Below are positions 37,378-49,557 of a stretch of DNA of 64,000 bases, in pieces (within the stretch, counting starts at the first letter, position 1; each line of letters opens with the position of its first letter). A program made the translations under genes and the position numbers. This DNA is from Paramecium sonneborni. Taxonomy: Eukaryota; Ciliophora; Oligohymenophorea; Peniculida; Parameciidae. The notes beneath the pieces were generated by a model. It worked only from the letters and a program-made list of their open reading frames with translations. It was not told the origin of the DNA and ran no database searches. Location: assembly GCA_905182985.1 (NCBI GenBank), contig CAJJDN010000121.1, positions 242,172 to 306,171 on the forward strand, in the 5' to 3' direction.

Positions 37378-39063
37378 TCATAACATAATTAATACTCCAA
37401 GAATGTTTCCTAAGATTAAATTTCCTTATTCATCTATATCTATAAAATGATAACCTTAACTCCAATCATATTACTAAAATGTATGTAAAATATACTTAGA
37501 TTGTTTATTTATAATTTACTGAATTTTTTTAAGTAATATATGAAATTGTGTTATTTTCTAAAAGAACTTAACCAAAATGAACTATTGTAGATTGATAAGT
37601 TTATTTTTTCTCTTTTTTTATGGCTTACTTTCTAATTTATTCTATATCAGCTCCATAAATTGTACCATTTTATGAGGCAAAGTATATTTTATGATGGTAA
37701 GGATTAAATGCACAAGTCTACATATAAAATAAATTTACTTGAGTCTCATCATCACCAGTTAATGGTTAAATTAGTCTTTTTTCAACATTTTATAATACTT
37801 GAATGGAATTTTTCTTAATTGTAGAAAAGAAACAGAACATGAGAGCTTTTTAATTTGGATCATCGTTGATACATAATATAAATTTACCACCATTATCCCA
37901 TTTTACTTATGAGATTCCCTTAGATGTAATATGTCTGTTAAATATCTCTTGAGAGTTAGAAGGATTAATTATTTTAATATTCCCATCATACCCACCACTT
38001 AATAATAAAGGAGAGTTGTTATCATTATGAATATAATACTAAAGATCTTTTATTATTCCCATGTGGTATGATTCAAGAAAATTTATGATTTTATAATTTT
38101 CACCCTATATTTCAATGATATAAATGTTTCCCTCTTGATCTCCAATAGATATTTTAGATTCAATACTGGGACACCAATCAAAACAATTCAAAATTTAATC
38201 AGGAATTTCAATCTTACATATTATTTTCAATTCATCTGAGAATGTATTTAACAAAGAAAGATAGGTAAAACTACCATTTGCATTAATAGTTCCAATTGTT
38301 GTTATAGATTATGGATAGAATTTAATTTAACTAATTGCACCTTCCTCATGATGCATATATCGAATTTTTTATTTCTATATTATTGCCAATAATCCTACGC
38401 CATTATAAGACTTACCATATAAATGTAATTAACTAAACTATTGATTCTCATATAAATTCATTTAGATACTTGCTATAATTACACCTTTATTTATTACTAT
38501 ATTAATTAAAGAATAACCAAAATACAGTAAATAACCCTTTTCTAATTTGAAAAATTGACCACTTTCAACAGCTACAGAATCAACAATTATTTGTTTTTTG
38601 TTTAATTTAAATTCACATCTTTATGTTAAATCAATATTGTCTTAATTAATTGAATTATTTTAGAAAGTTTTTAATAGGTTTTTATCTAAATTACTTTCAT
38701 TATTATATAAAAAGGATTTCTTAAATACATGAATACGTGCCATAAGTTTCTGAGGAATCTTTTTTAATTTTTTTTTTTCAATATTTTCTATAATTAAATT
38801 TTTAAAAATTACACTCAGCTTTATTTTCATTTATCTACTTATAAAAATCTATAGTATTATTTTTAGATTATTTATGTGAATCTTTATTAATAAATGTATT
38901 CTCATGATTACAATTTTTACAAATTTTTTAATGAATGTGAAGTTAGACTCCACATTATTTACATGCTTTGAATCCTCTTCTCACTATTTTATAAATTCAT
39001 TATACTTTTTTTTTATTCTTATTTGGAATTCTCTTTTTGAGATGATAATTTCTTTAATTTCAT
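37378..39063 (-). CDS. Zinc-ribbon plus WD40-repeat protein
   Basis: Three introns (22, 25 and 25 nt) give 537 residues. After a Lys/Gln-rich start, a zinc ribbon is visible: RRGFKACKQCGVQLHIHQKICKNC, a four-cysteine knuckle of the type used in nucleic-acid or chromatin proteins. Downstream are degenerate WD40-like blades: YMHHEEGAISQIKFYP, NCFDWCPSIESKISIGDQEGNIYI, LLSGGYDGNIKII, QVKWDNGGKF and YDWSQGYHF. A ribbon plus a WD propeller recalls TFIIIC subunits such as GTF3C2/TFC6, but that is a guess. An optional 21-nt intron inside the WD region would also keep frame. The start is set by splicing ATG-initiated KKLSSQKE onto the ribbon. Confidence 0.7.
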
Positions 39064-39091
39064 AATTAATTTATTCAAATATATATATAAA

Positions 39092-40640
39092 ATGTCAACT
39101 TCGGTTAATACAATTGAAAAGGCAAATGTATTGAGAAAAGAATTTTTAGAAATAGAAATAAATCATGATGAATTGTTATCTATTGAATAATTTTATAGAT
39201 GCTTAGATAAGAAAGTATAATCTACGACAAAAATTAGTTAAGAAGACAATTTGATAGAGAATTAGGTGATCAATTATATTAAAGGATGAATAAAAGTTTT
39301 AATAATAAAATAACTGTTGATGAATTTATCAAGGTGTTTTTACAAGCAGAAGAAATTTTAAAGAATAAAATAGAAAGTTGTAAAAAACAAATTTTAGATT
39401 ATAATAAATAAAGAAAATATGTATCAAATTAATTTGATGTATTTATTGTAAATAAAGAATTAAGTCTATAAAAGATAGTGAAAGAGTAAATTAATATGGA
39501 ATTAAAGAAGATAGTTATTTGACCATTGAATTATTAGAAGGAATGAATTTTCCATCATAAAATGTGTCAGTAATTTTAAAATTAGAAAATTAAAAATAAG
39601 AAATTTAATAATAAAATGGGCCATCACCTTAATGGAACAAAACATTTAATTTGTAAGTTAATTATATATTTTTAGCAAAATTTCAACTGGTTTAGAAGAA
39701 TTATAATTATTTTTTTACACAATAAATCATCCAAATATACCATAATTATTAGGAACTGTGACAATATCCTTGTCACATTTGACTAATTAAACAAAAATGG
39801 AAGATTGTTGTTAATTATTTGATAAAAATGGATAATAAACTTAAACTAAAATAAAATTAAAATCTTAATGGATTTTTAATGATTCTAAATCTTTAAGTAA
39901 TTAAATTGAAGTTTGGAATGAATAAATAAAAACTGCATAAGATGATTTAATAGATTTTGAGAGAGATCTTGCAACACTCTATGAACCATTTCCAAGTTAT
40001 GTTTAATTAATTAGAAGTATAAATAAAGAGGAATTGGCAATAAATCATTAACCACCAAATACTTTAGTGATGACTCCTATAAATAATATTAGTACATAAT
40101 ATAATTACAAATTATATACTAGATTATGCATATTAGTTGTAATGGGACTTAGTGTATTTATTTGTTTTGGTAAAAGTCAATTTTTAGATGTAAATTTTAA
40201 TATTTAAATTCAACTTAGTTAATTTTATGTTTTTTATTCATAATAGAATTTGAATTCAATAGACTTTACAAATCACGTTTATTATATTATACTGTAGCTG
40301 TAGGGATATCTTTATTGTGTGATTTGGTATGGGCAATAAAGTATTCCCAAGGATTTTGGGGAAGTGATGCAACTGAAACTGATAAGTATTATGCTATAGA
40401 GAAAAGTCCTAATAGATTAGCCTTAATTTTACTCTATATTTCTTTTATATTTAAAGTAAATGTTGTATTTTTATAAAGCTAATTTTATGTGCACTTTTAG
40501 GAGCATTAAGTTAAGAAATGTCTGAAAAATTAGAGGAATAATAACCAAACAAAAACAAATAAATGAAATAATAATTGTTGTATTAAAAAAATAAGACTGC
40601 ACAATTTGGAGAAGATAATACTACATTTTACAATTATTGA
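39092..40640 (+). CDS. C2-domain multi-pass membrane protein with EF-hand-like start
   Basis: Five introns (39215-39237, 39439-39464, 39653-39675, 40190-40218, 40456-40478) give 474 residues. The amino terminus is helical with calcium-loop-like segments (EINHDELLSIEQFYRCL; NNKITVDEFIKVF) but incomplete EF loops. A C2-type beta-sandwich follows (TIELLEGMNF; SVILKLENQKQ; PSPQWNKTFNF; LGTVTISLSHL). Three or four hydrophobic segments lie near the end (LCILVVMGLSVFIC; LILCFLFIIEF; YYTVAVGISLLCDLVW; LALILLYISFIFK). A lipid- or calcium-responsive membrane protein is inferred. It starts 28 bp from the divergent WD40 gene, so the two share a very short promoter. Confidence 0.75.
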
Positions 40641-40668
40641 TTTAATTTCTTTATTATTATTAAAACAA

Positions 40669-42147
40669 ATGCAATTTAATTACGAAATACTATAAGAAAT
40701 TTATTCAAGTGGAAGAGTTCGAATTGAAAAAGTAAGATCTATGTCAGATAATTAAACATATATCTAGAAAACCTATCTTTCTAATAAGAATGAAGGTATA
40801 AATTTAAATCATTAAATAGGATTAAATGCAATAAAAATGTTAGCTTAGATAAAGAATCAGTTTGTGTTATCAGTAATTGAATATATGGAGAATGAAGAAT
40901 AATAATTAGTAACAATTTAAGAATATTGTGATTAAGGAGATCTAAAAACTTTTACTTAATAACATATCGGTTACAAAATGCAAGAGAGTATTATATGGTC
41001 ACTATTTCTTTAAATGGCTTATGCATTACTATAACTTAATGAATTGGGTATATAACATAGAGTGTTGTTACCAGAAAACATTCTATTACTGGCTAGAACT
41101 GAAGGATATTAAATAAGAATAACTGATTTCCATAAGTCTTCTAGATAAACATTATGTTAATTGCCTTGTCCAGCTATATATTTACCATATGAATACTTTT
41201 TTGATGGTCAATATACACAAAAGTCTCATATTTGGTAGATTGGGCATATACTTTATTTTATGGTCTCCTAAAAATTCTTATTCCCTTAAACTACTTTGGA
41301 AAATTAAATTAAGGAACAATTACGTAGAGGTAGAATATAAATAAATATTTCTGACTTTTATTCTCCTGGTTTAATAAAATTAATTAATGTTTGTTTAACT
41401 ATTCGAGAAAATCAAAGACCAAATATTTTATAGATTTTAAGAATGAGAGAAGTTAAAGAGGCTATAAATAGACCTTACTATTAATTTTCTTTAGAATAAA
41501 AAAGACATTTAATGTATTGGATTAATAGTTCAGAAACTACTATCTCATATCCTGTTTAATATTCATTTAATGAATTTGATTTACATTCACCTAAATAAAT
41601 CTCAAAGGAAGTTGTTGTTAAAAAAAATTTCTCGAATTCAAAATTACCTGAAATATTTTAATAAAAATAACATACCAAAAAGTATTCTTCTGATAGATAA
41701 CTTGAATAAGAAAATTTAAAAACTGAAATAAAACGAAAAGAAGATATATTTTAATAATAATAGTTTCTTTCATAAACTTAAACTAACAAATATTATGTTG
41801 GGGTTGTTAAACCTATTTTTTATCATAAAAAAAAATAATAAATTAAAATTGATAATCCACCAAGATTTTCAATTCCTTATGAAAAACAATTGGATTCAGT
41901 ATTTTAAAATCTTTTAGACAGTAAAAAATAACTATGTAGTGAATTGATTGGAGATTCAGAATACATGTTTTTGAGATCATAAATAAAACTAAATGTATTT
42001 AACTTCTATATTTATTAGAAAACTGATAAATTAATGAATTATATGTAATACAGATATCCAAAAGTTAATAGTAGTGTAATCTTAAAATAAATTAATGATA
42101 TAGCAGATTTAGAAGAATAGAGATCATATAGCAAAACTAAATAATGA
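40669..42147 (+). CDS. NEK-like protein pseudokinase
   Basis: An uninterrupted 492-residue frame with no intron. The fold of a protein kinase is recognisable: YCDQGDLKTFTQQ in the hinge region, IIWSLFLQMAYALLQL, a catalytic-loop equivalent QHRVLLPENILL, a DFG equivalent ITDFHKSS, and IYLPYEYFFDGQYTQKSHIWQIGHILYFM, which matches the APE to helix F zone. The layout is closest to NEK/CAMK-type kinases. HRD is HRV, so the catalytic Asp is lost. DFG is DFH, and the glycine loop is not conserved. The protein is therefore predicted to be catalytically dead and to act as a scaffold or allosteric partner. The last 180 residues are polar and Gln/Lys-rich. Confidence 0.82.
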
Positions 42148-42222
42148 TTGTATTGTTGTGTAATTTAAATATTTTTGAAGCAGTTAAAATAGCTTTTTAT
42201 TAATTTATATATATATAATATA

Positions 42223-44360
42223 ATGTCTAAAAGACTTTTAAGAAAATCAAGAACTAATCAGAATGATTAAAGTCAAAGTTAAAGTCATGCCTCACCTATT
42301 TTAATTGATGAATAAATGAGAAATTTTAAAATTGAATTTTCAGACTTATCAAGGAAGAGGTTAAGCGACAGTGGAGAAGTTAAAGATCCCACTATTTATA
42401 GTTAGCGTAAATCTAGACTTTCCTAATTTTCTTAAATAAACAATCGTAATAAGGATTAAGGTGAGCATAATTAGAACTTACAATAATGTACAGCATCAGC
42501 AAAATAATATTATTAATTAAAATGGAAAGAATTAAATGGTTTGCCAAAGCATCCTGATTTATAGTAAATTATAAAGACTTTTCTTTAGAAATTGAAAAGA
42601 AATGCAAATATTGCTGAATTTTCTAATAAGAAAATGTATTTCACAGAAAACTACTTAAAGGAAGATGTGTAACCTTAAACTCCTTATATTTTATACATTA
42701 GATTATTCCTGTTATATATAAGATTAATTTCATTTTTTATAGTTCCATTGTAAGCTGGAACAAATTCCATTTAATTTTGGGTTTTAGGAGTGATTTTACT
42801 ATGTTTAATTATTGAATTTGTAGATTAAATTTAATAAGTGAAATTTGAGAAAATAAATATCGTTTGTAATTTTATTTATATTGCAAGTACTTTTTTAATA
42901 AATTTTGATTTTGATAATATTGTTAAATTAAGTTTGTAACTTTTGTTATTGAGTGGAATGAAATATTAATTTTAATGGAATAAAATAACATTCTCATTAA
43001 TTTTATTGATATATATCAATTATATTGCAAATCTCTGGTTATTAATTAATGATGACGAATTCAGTTATATGGAATCTGTGATTTGGACAATTAACAATTG
43101 TGTATAATATTAACTAGAATTAGACAGTTGCCTTTCCATAATATAGAGTCACATGTTTAATCGCATTAGACATACATAGTAATTTTCTAGATTATATCTT
43201 ACTTTTTTTAAATGATATTTGTATATTCATTTATTAAACTTTTGTTCTCAAAAGATGAGTAATATTTAGTTTAAATTTTAGAATAAAGATATTTATAGAT
43301 TTTTTGGAGAGAAATAAAGTTGACTTGAAAATGATAGAAGAAACAAAAGATGTTTTAAAATAAAATAAATATTCAAGCACTTTCTAAATTGTAATATAAG
43401 AATTTCATACATAATAGGTAAATAATTTGATGCAATCCTTACCAGTTAATTTATAAAAGCCTTTGTTTTTTTTAATGAAGAGTAGGAGATTAAAAGAGAT
43501 AAGTTTTTTGAAGGAGAATTTTTCAAAGTAATCATTAGATGAAATAGGATATGAATCTATTCTTAAATTTTATAAGACTAATGATATTATAGTAGAGAAA
43601 GGACACTTAGATGAACATATATATGTAGTTCTTAAAGGATAAATAGGAATATATGACAAGAATGTTTATTTATAGGATTTACCTGAAACTTAAGCAATAG
43701 GAATTGAAAATTTATTAATGGGTTAAGGACATAATTAAACTATGAGAAGTAAAGGAAATTCAATATTAATTTAAATAAAACATTAGTTATTTTTGGATAC
43801 AATAAAAAAGATCAATAATGATTTAGAAAGATTGCATTCAATAAAGAATGAAGTGTAATTTATGAATAGGATAGAATTACTATTGTAAAATTGTTATATA
43901 TGTGGTTCATAATATCATTTAAGTTCTGGATGTAATAAAGTACATACAGTATTAAATAGAAATGTTGTAATAAGTAGATATTTATATTCGATTCCTTAAA
44001 AGAGAGAAAAATATGAGAGAAAATGGGATTAAAGAGTCAATTCATTATTTAACTTTAAATTGGTTAAAAGTTGTGGAAGAAGATTGAAAAAGAATTATGG
44101 ATTCATATTTCATGAGCCAGAAGTAAATAATCCTATTAATTATTACTACGATGAAGAAGAGGTAATAGAAGATGAAGATGAAAATGACGAAGAAATATAA
44201 TATGGCAGATAATCATATAAAGATTTAACTAATCCATCAAGAGTATATTATTTATTTAATTTTAGAAAAGTGTAGAAATAATATCTGGTTAAACTATAAA
44301 GGATATAATATATCATGATCATGTGGATAATGAAGAATAATTATAATACTATTAATTATA

Positions 44361-44442
<82 letters not shown>

Positions 44443-45348
44443 GAAATAAATAGACATTAAATTAATAAATAAACCCTATAAACAGCTGGCTTTTAAAATA
44501 ATGAAGATTTATATTTTGGAGATGCAATAAATATTCCATTACAACATAAATAATTTACTCAGAATAGTAATACATTTAGATCATCAAGTGGATAAAATAC
44601 ATATTAGAGTTAAAAAAGTTAATAATTAAAATAAGCATAATAATAACAACAAATTTAATAATAACCATAATAATCATTATATTAATCTAAAACATATATT
44701 CAAAGTCCCCATGGAACAAATTAACTTTTAGTGAGTAATAATAGAAATGCTCAACCAAAATTAACTTTTTCTTATGATCCCTTTTATCATGAATAAAATT
44801 AAAAATAAGTGTTAGCTTCTTCTCCATAACCTGAATATTAAGTTATGGCAAGACCATAATATAGATCATCTACTAATTATGTTCCAAGCGTTTAAAATTA
44901 ATTACCTATTGTATCAGAAGAAACCAATTCTATGTTAAATATTTAAATAATGAATAATCCATATTAATCAGCAATGTCTATAAGTTCTGTTGGTATGTCT
45001 AGTATTGATGATGTTTAAAGAAGAGAAGGATAAAATAATACTTATACTGGTGTTAGAAGAACTACTTAAAAATAAACGAATACAATATCTAGTGTAATTA
45101 GTCCTGATATTAAAAAAAAATCTATATCTGCTAGTAATTCTAGATCTTATTCAGCTTTGTCTTCTAAATAAAATTAACATTATAGTGATTTAGATAATGT
45201 TATATTCAAATAAGATCTTAAAGATAACTTTGATATTGATTAAATTGGAATTTATTAATAGTTTAAACCTCAAAATAATTATGATTGTGTTGTAAATTAT
45301 ATCAAAATATAATCAAAGAAACTAATTAAAAAATATAAACTTAAATGA
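42223..45348 (+). CDS. Cyclic-nucleotide-binding-domain channel-like protein
   Basis: Introns 43100-43127, 43148-43169, 43269-43288 and 44243-44265 give 1010 residues in phase. Membrane segments run from about residue 160 (YILYIRLFLLYIRLISFF) to an S6-like TYIVIFQIISYFFQMIFVYSF. A C-linker and a cyclic-nucleotide-type beta-roll follow (YKTNDIIVEKGHLDEHIYVVLKG). The phosphate-binding cassette is degenerate (GIENLLMGQG, no canonical GE-ALL...PRTA). The pore zone is not convincing: the chosen splicing leaves a 20-nt exon and no GYG or GFG. A CCHC zinc knuckle (CYICGSQYHLSSGC) lies after the CNBD, then an acidic segment, a 26-Gln tract and a long polar tail. It may be a divergent K+/CNG-type channel or a non-conducting relative. 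Confidence 0.75.
44365..44442 (+). repeat. Pure (TAA)26 microsatellite coding 26 glutamines
   Basis: Twenty-six uninterrupted TAA triplets in the frame of the CNBD protein. The frame is fixed by the spliced upstream exon and by the long polar tail downstream; the other two frames would give Asn or Ile runs and then hit TGA. Confidence 0.9.
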
Positions 45349-45409
45349 ATATTTATAAATTTTGTGACTTATTTATAAAATATATAATTTTTTGTTTAAT
45401 TAAATTTTA

Positions 45410-46626
45410 ATGTTCATACCATACAAAAAAAATAAAGGATATAAAATCCCTGTTATATTTGAATTTGGATAATAAAATACAAGAGTTGGATATGCAGGAA
45501 CAGATGGACCTGAAGTTGTTTTGCCATCTGATTTATTAATGGATAGTGAAGGAAATATGAAATTTATTGAATAAAATAGTACTTATCAACCAATTGGATT
45601 CGATGTTAAAAATATACTTTAAGGAGGATAAATAGTAGATTTTGACATTTGGAAAGAATATGTAGAACACATTCTAAATAATGTTTTATATTAAGAAAGA
45701 CATTTCCCCTTTTTCTTTGTTGAAAATGGTAATGTTAAAAAAGAAACCAGAAATAAAATCATAGAAATGCTATTTGAAGAAATAGATGTTTCTTCAGTCT
45801 TTTTTCATAGAAACACAATGTTAGCCTAATATATAGTAGGAAAAGATAATGTATTAGTTGTTGATTGTGGAGCATCACATACTACAATTACACCTGTATT
45901 AGATGGTAATGTTATTGAAAAAGGTAATTATATATATATTTATTTTAGGTATTTTAAAAGGAGAAATAGGTGGTGAATATATAACAAATAAATTATATGA
46001 AATCTGGAAATAACAAGGACTAGCATTTTCTAGATTTAAAAATTATAGTCAACTCTCACCTTCTCTATAAATGTATGGAGATTTAGAAATTGTGAGAGAA
46101 ATTAAACATTAATGTGTTAAACTTTATGATTAACCTATTGAAAATTTGTACTTATATATAATTATTAATTTTAAGAAAATTCAATCCAACTGTAGATAAT
46201 TAAGCTTATGAATTACCAGATTAAACTAAATTACTAATATCTGAAGAAATGTATAAATATCCTGAGTTTTTATTTGAACCTACAGAATATTTTGAAGGAT
46301 TAGATAAAGCTTTAGAAACAAGTTTAGAAAAAATTGATTCTGACTATAGAAAAGAATTAGTTCAAAATGTAATTTTGATTGGAGGTGCTAGTTGTACTGT
46401 TAATATGGTTGAAAGATTTTAAAGAACTATTAATAATCTTAAAATTTTTGGATTATCTTCTAGAAGTAAAGTATAAACTCTCCCAAAGTTTTTCGATCGT
46501 TAACATGCTTCTTGGTTAGGAGCTTCTATTGTTGCTAGTTCTTAAATTTATGATCAATGGACCTTAAATAAATCAGATTATGATGAACATGGATCTTCTC
46601 TAATAGAAAAAAAAATGTTTTATTGA
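45410..46626 (+). CDS. Actin-related protein, Arp4/BAF53-like
   Basis: Two introns (45924-45948, 46148-46175) give 387 residues. Actin-fold motifs are VIFEFGQQNTRVGYAG (phosphate 1), VVDCGASHTTITPVLDG (phosphate 2), GGEYITNKLYEIW, a DNQAYELPD insertion-edge block, VILIGGASCTV (adenosine region), and a carboxy terminus HASWLGASIVASSQIYDQWTLNKSDYDEHG. The last block matches the Arp4/BAF53 ending (xxWxGGSIxAS...W(I/L)xKxEYxEHG). Arp4-type proteins are nuclear subunits of INO80, SWR1 and BAF chromatin remodellers and NuA4. It is not conventional actin: the hydrophobic plug and DNase loop are divergent. The Arp4 assignment is likely but other Arps are possible. Confidence 0.85.
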
Positions 46627-46785
46627 TATTATATTATAATTATCTAATAATATCACGTTAAAATTAATTAATATTGTTTTTTGTTCAAATTTATTTTATT
46701 CTTAAAATGATGTCAACAAATTAAATATATATGTTTAAAATTAGACTAAATATTGATAAAATATATAAATTTTATTTTTTTTTTA

Positions 46786-47688
46786 ATGCTTCTCTTTCCT
46801 GAAAGTCGCTACCCTATTGAAAACAGAAAAAAGTCTTAAACTTATCATTAAGACTCTAAAATTAAAGAATTATTATCTAATTCAGTAGGAGAGGCTCTAA
46901 AATAAAAACCTTCATAACTAATCAATACTAAATAAGATTACGAAGAAAATTAATATTTAGCTAATAAAAATAAACAAAGCTACTTATAAAGCAATATCTT
47001 TAATGATACAAAAACTTAAATTAGAAATGATAAACAAGCACTTTAAAATAATAAAAAAAAGTAATCAGACTTTGTTTCTTCCAGAGCAACTACAGAACCT
47101 TAATTTTAATAATCTTAATAAGTAAGAGGAACTTTAAATGCAGAATTCAGAAAAGATGATATAAAAGTAGAAAATAAATAATCATAGTAAAGTGTATTAT
47201 TTAATACTCTTGGAAAATATTATGAAGAACATAAAAATCCTGGTAAAACTAATTTTATGGCTTTTAATTTGAATTTTCTCAAACATGACTCTTTAAAATA
47301 TAAGAAATTAGAAATTTAAGAGCAATAATTAGAAGCAGAATATTAAAAATAAAAGAATTAACAATCATAATATAATTCTACTTAGAGTTAATCAACAAGG
47401 TAATCTAAATTAGATTAAGAAATTAATGTAAAACTTAATCAAATAGAAATACCTAAGTAAGAAATTACAGGTTATGACATTATTATAGAATAAAAAGGGA
47501 AAGGTTTTTTACCTAATTAATTTAGAAGCATAATTAAACATAATGGATTTCAAATAAAATAATTAGAAAATGATCATTATGTTATCTAACCTTTAGGCGG
47601 AAAAAATAACATATAATCTATTGTTAAATATTTAAAAAATTATGATAATAAAGTTAAAATATAAAAGGTTCCATTTTCATAAAAGTGA
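46786..47688 (+). CDS. Unknown polar protein
   Basis: A single intronless frame of 300 residues. It starts MLLFPESRYPIENRKKS, is mostly Gln, Lys, Ser and Asn-rich and probably disordered, and has one more ordered patch at the end (KQEITGYDIIIEQKGKGFLP; HYVIQPLGGKNN). No signal peptide or membrane segment. No family was recognised. It converges with POC5, leaving 30 bp between the stops. Confidence 0.65.
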
Positions 47689-47718
47689 TGATTAATAATT
47701 GAAGCATAATTAATAAAT

Positions 47719-49213
47719 TCATTTTTTCTTAAATGTTGATTAATTAGTTGTTATATTTTATTTTGAAGATTATTTAGTTTATGGTTATTTCATTTAGGCT
47801 GTTTATTTTTTTATTGATTATGTCTATGTTTATACAATTGATGGATTGTCAAAATTTACTTTGATTACCTTCCCTTCATTTTATTCCTCATCTCTATCAA
47901 ACTATTGATCATCTAAGTAAATCTATAATTTTACCTTATTATACTAATTTTGATATCGACATATTGATGCTTTAATTTTCAGCAATTTCTGATAACTATT
48001 TGATTCCAATAATTGGAGCATCTTTCCATCGATGATCATTTGTTTCTAATCTATTTTATTGATGGTATATAATATTTTTAGGAGGTGAATGTTATCTTTG
48101 CCATTAATCTTTGCTTTCGTTTAAATTCAGTGTATCATTAAATTAATTAAATTATTAGTTTAAATGAATATTTGATTATTACTATTATGTATTTGATTAT
48201 TAATATGGATTCATCAATAAATTAGTTGCTAAAGAATCTAATTCCATTTATTAAGATGATCCATTTAAAACATTCATAGCTTCAAAATTTAAAGCACAAA
48301 CTCCTCTCATAAAAGCTCTTTTTAAATTTTCCTACATTGACAGTTTAATTTTATTGGCTTCATCTAATTAGGATGTAGCTTCAAATAATTTCTATTCTAA
48401 TAATTATTATTCCTTTTAAAATTTAGCCATTAATAAATCAATATCATTTTAATGTGTTAATTTTAACTTTTCAGATTAATTAATTCTAATTTGAATATTG
48501 AACTACTTTTTCCATAAACTAAAAATTAATCTTTATAAAAATAATTTATAATGTCTAATTGCTTTTTTTTAATTCTATAATAGATGTATATTATACATAT
48601 TTTTTTCTCTATGAATATTTTGTATATTGTTTTAAACTTTTTAATACATTTGATAAAACAGTTTATCTTCTCTTATTATTTTTCATTTTACCACAATATT
48701 GAGCTATTTTTTCTGATCTTTCAGTAATCTAATTACAAATTCTCATTTATTCAGCTAATTATTCTTTTGTTTATTGTAATTCATTATTTTTTAATTCATA
48801 CATTTACAAATATTTTTCAGTATCTAATTTAATAGTTTGTTTTTAATCTTCTAACATAGATCTTTTCATAGTCATGAATTCACTTGTAGCTTCTGTTTTG
48901 AATACATTTAAAATATGTTCTAATCTAATTTTAAATTGTTCAGTGTCTTCATCAATAATTTAAGGAGCATGATTTCTAGATTTGCTAATATTTTTTTTGG
49001 CATCTTCATTATTCAGTACAAAATTTTCTAAGATAATTTAGCAATAAAACCTTTATTCCAAGGATTAATTGCACATTTACTAGAAGTAATTTCAGATTCA
49101 GTTTTTGAAGGACTTGGTGAAGTTTGTTTTAATTATTCATTTTTAGTTTATTTCCACTTCTGACTTAATTTACTAAAATCACAGAGATCATCTAAATCGT
49201 TTACAAAACTCAT
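47719..49213 (-). CDS. POC5: POC5 centriolar protein
   Basis: Three introns (23, 22 and 22 nt) give 475 residues. The POC5 signature is unmistakable: ENLKRAFMRGVCALNFEAMNVL, preceded by coiled coils and by hydrophobic-aromatic helices (QRLIFSLWKKQFNIQI) of the type that bind centrin. The start MSFVNDLDDLCDFSKL is acidic; the tail is Gln-rich. By family knowledge POC5 binds centrin and builds the inner scaffold of centrioles and basal bodies, which fits a cell with thousands of basal bodies. An optional 39-nt intron-like segment in the middle is kept as exon because it reads in frame as heptad sequence. Confidence 0.92.
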
Positions 49214-49557
49214 TCAAATTTAAATTACTAACTATAAAACAAAATATTATAAATTAATAATAATTATTATTGATTGTATATTCTGCTGCTTATTGAACTC
49301 CAATAAAACCAAAAAACTATATTAATTTATCAATAGTTCTTATATGAATTGGATTTTATCTTTTATTTCATTTTGTGATTTAAGCTATTATATATTAATT
49401 AAAAATTATTAATTTACTAAATAAAAGGAATAAAGAGTTTTGACAAAAGAATTGGTTTTGGGTTTTTTTTCAGCATTATTTTTATCTTCGTGAACATAAC
49501 TTTAGGATTGTATTTTTGAGTATCAATTATAAACATTTAATATATATTTAACAATAA
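49214..49557. other. Intergenic, nothing recognised
   Basis: About 340 bp of AT-rich spacer between POC5 and the large coiled-coil gene, both leftward. No open frame or repeat of note. Confidence 0.6.

Noticed and set aside
44365..44442. Polyasparagine tract
   Set aside because: The AAT frame hits TGA shortly after the tract and does not connect to the spliced upstream exon; the TAA (Gln) frame does.
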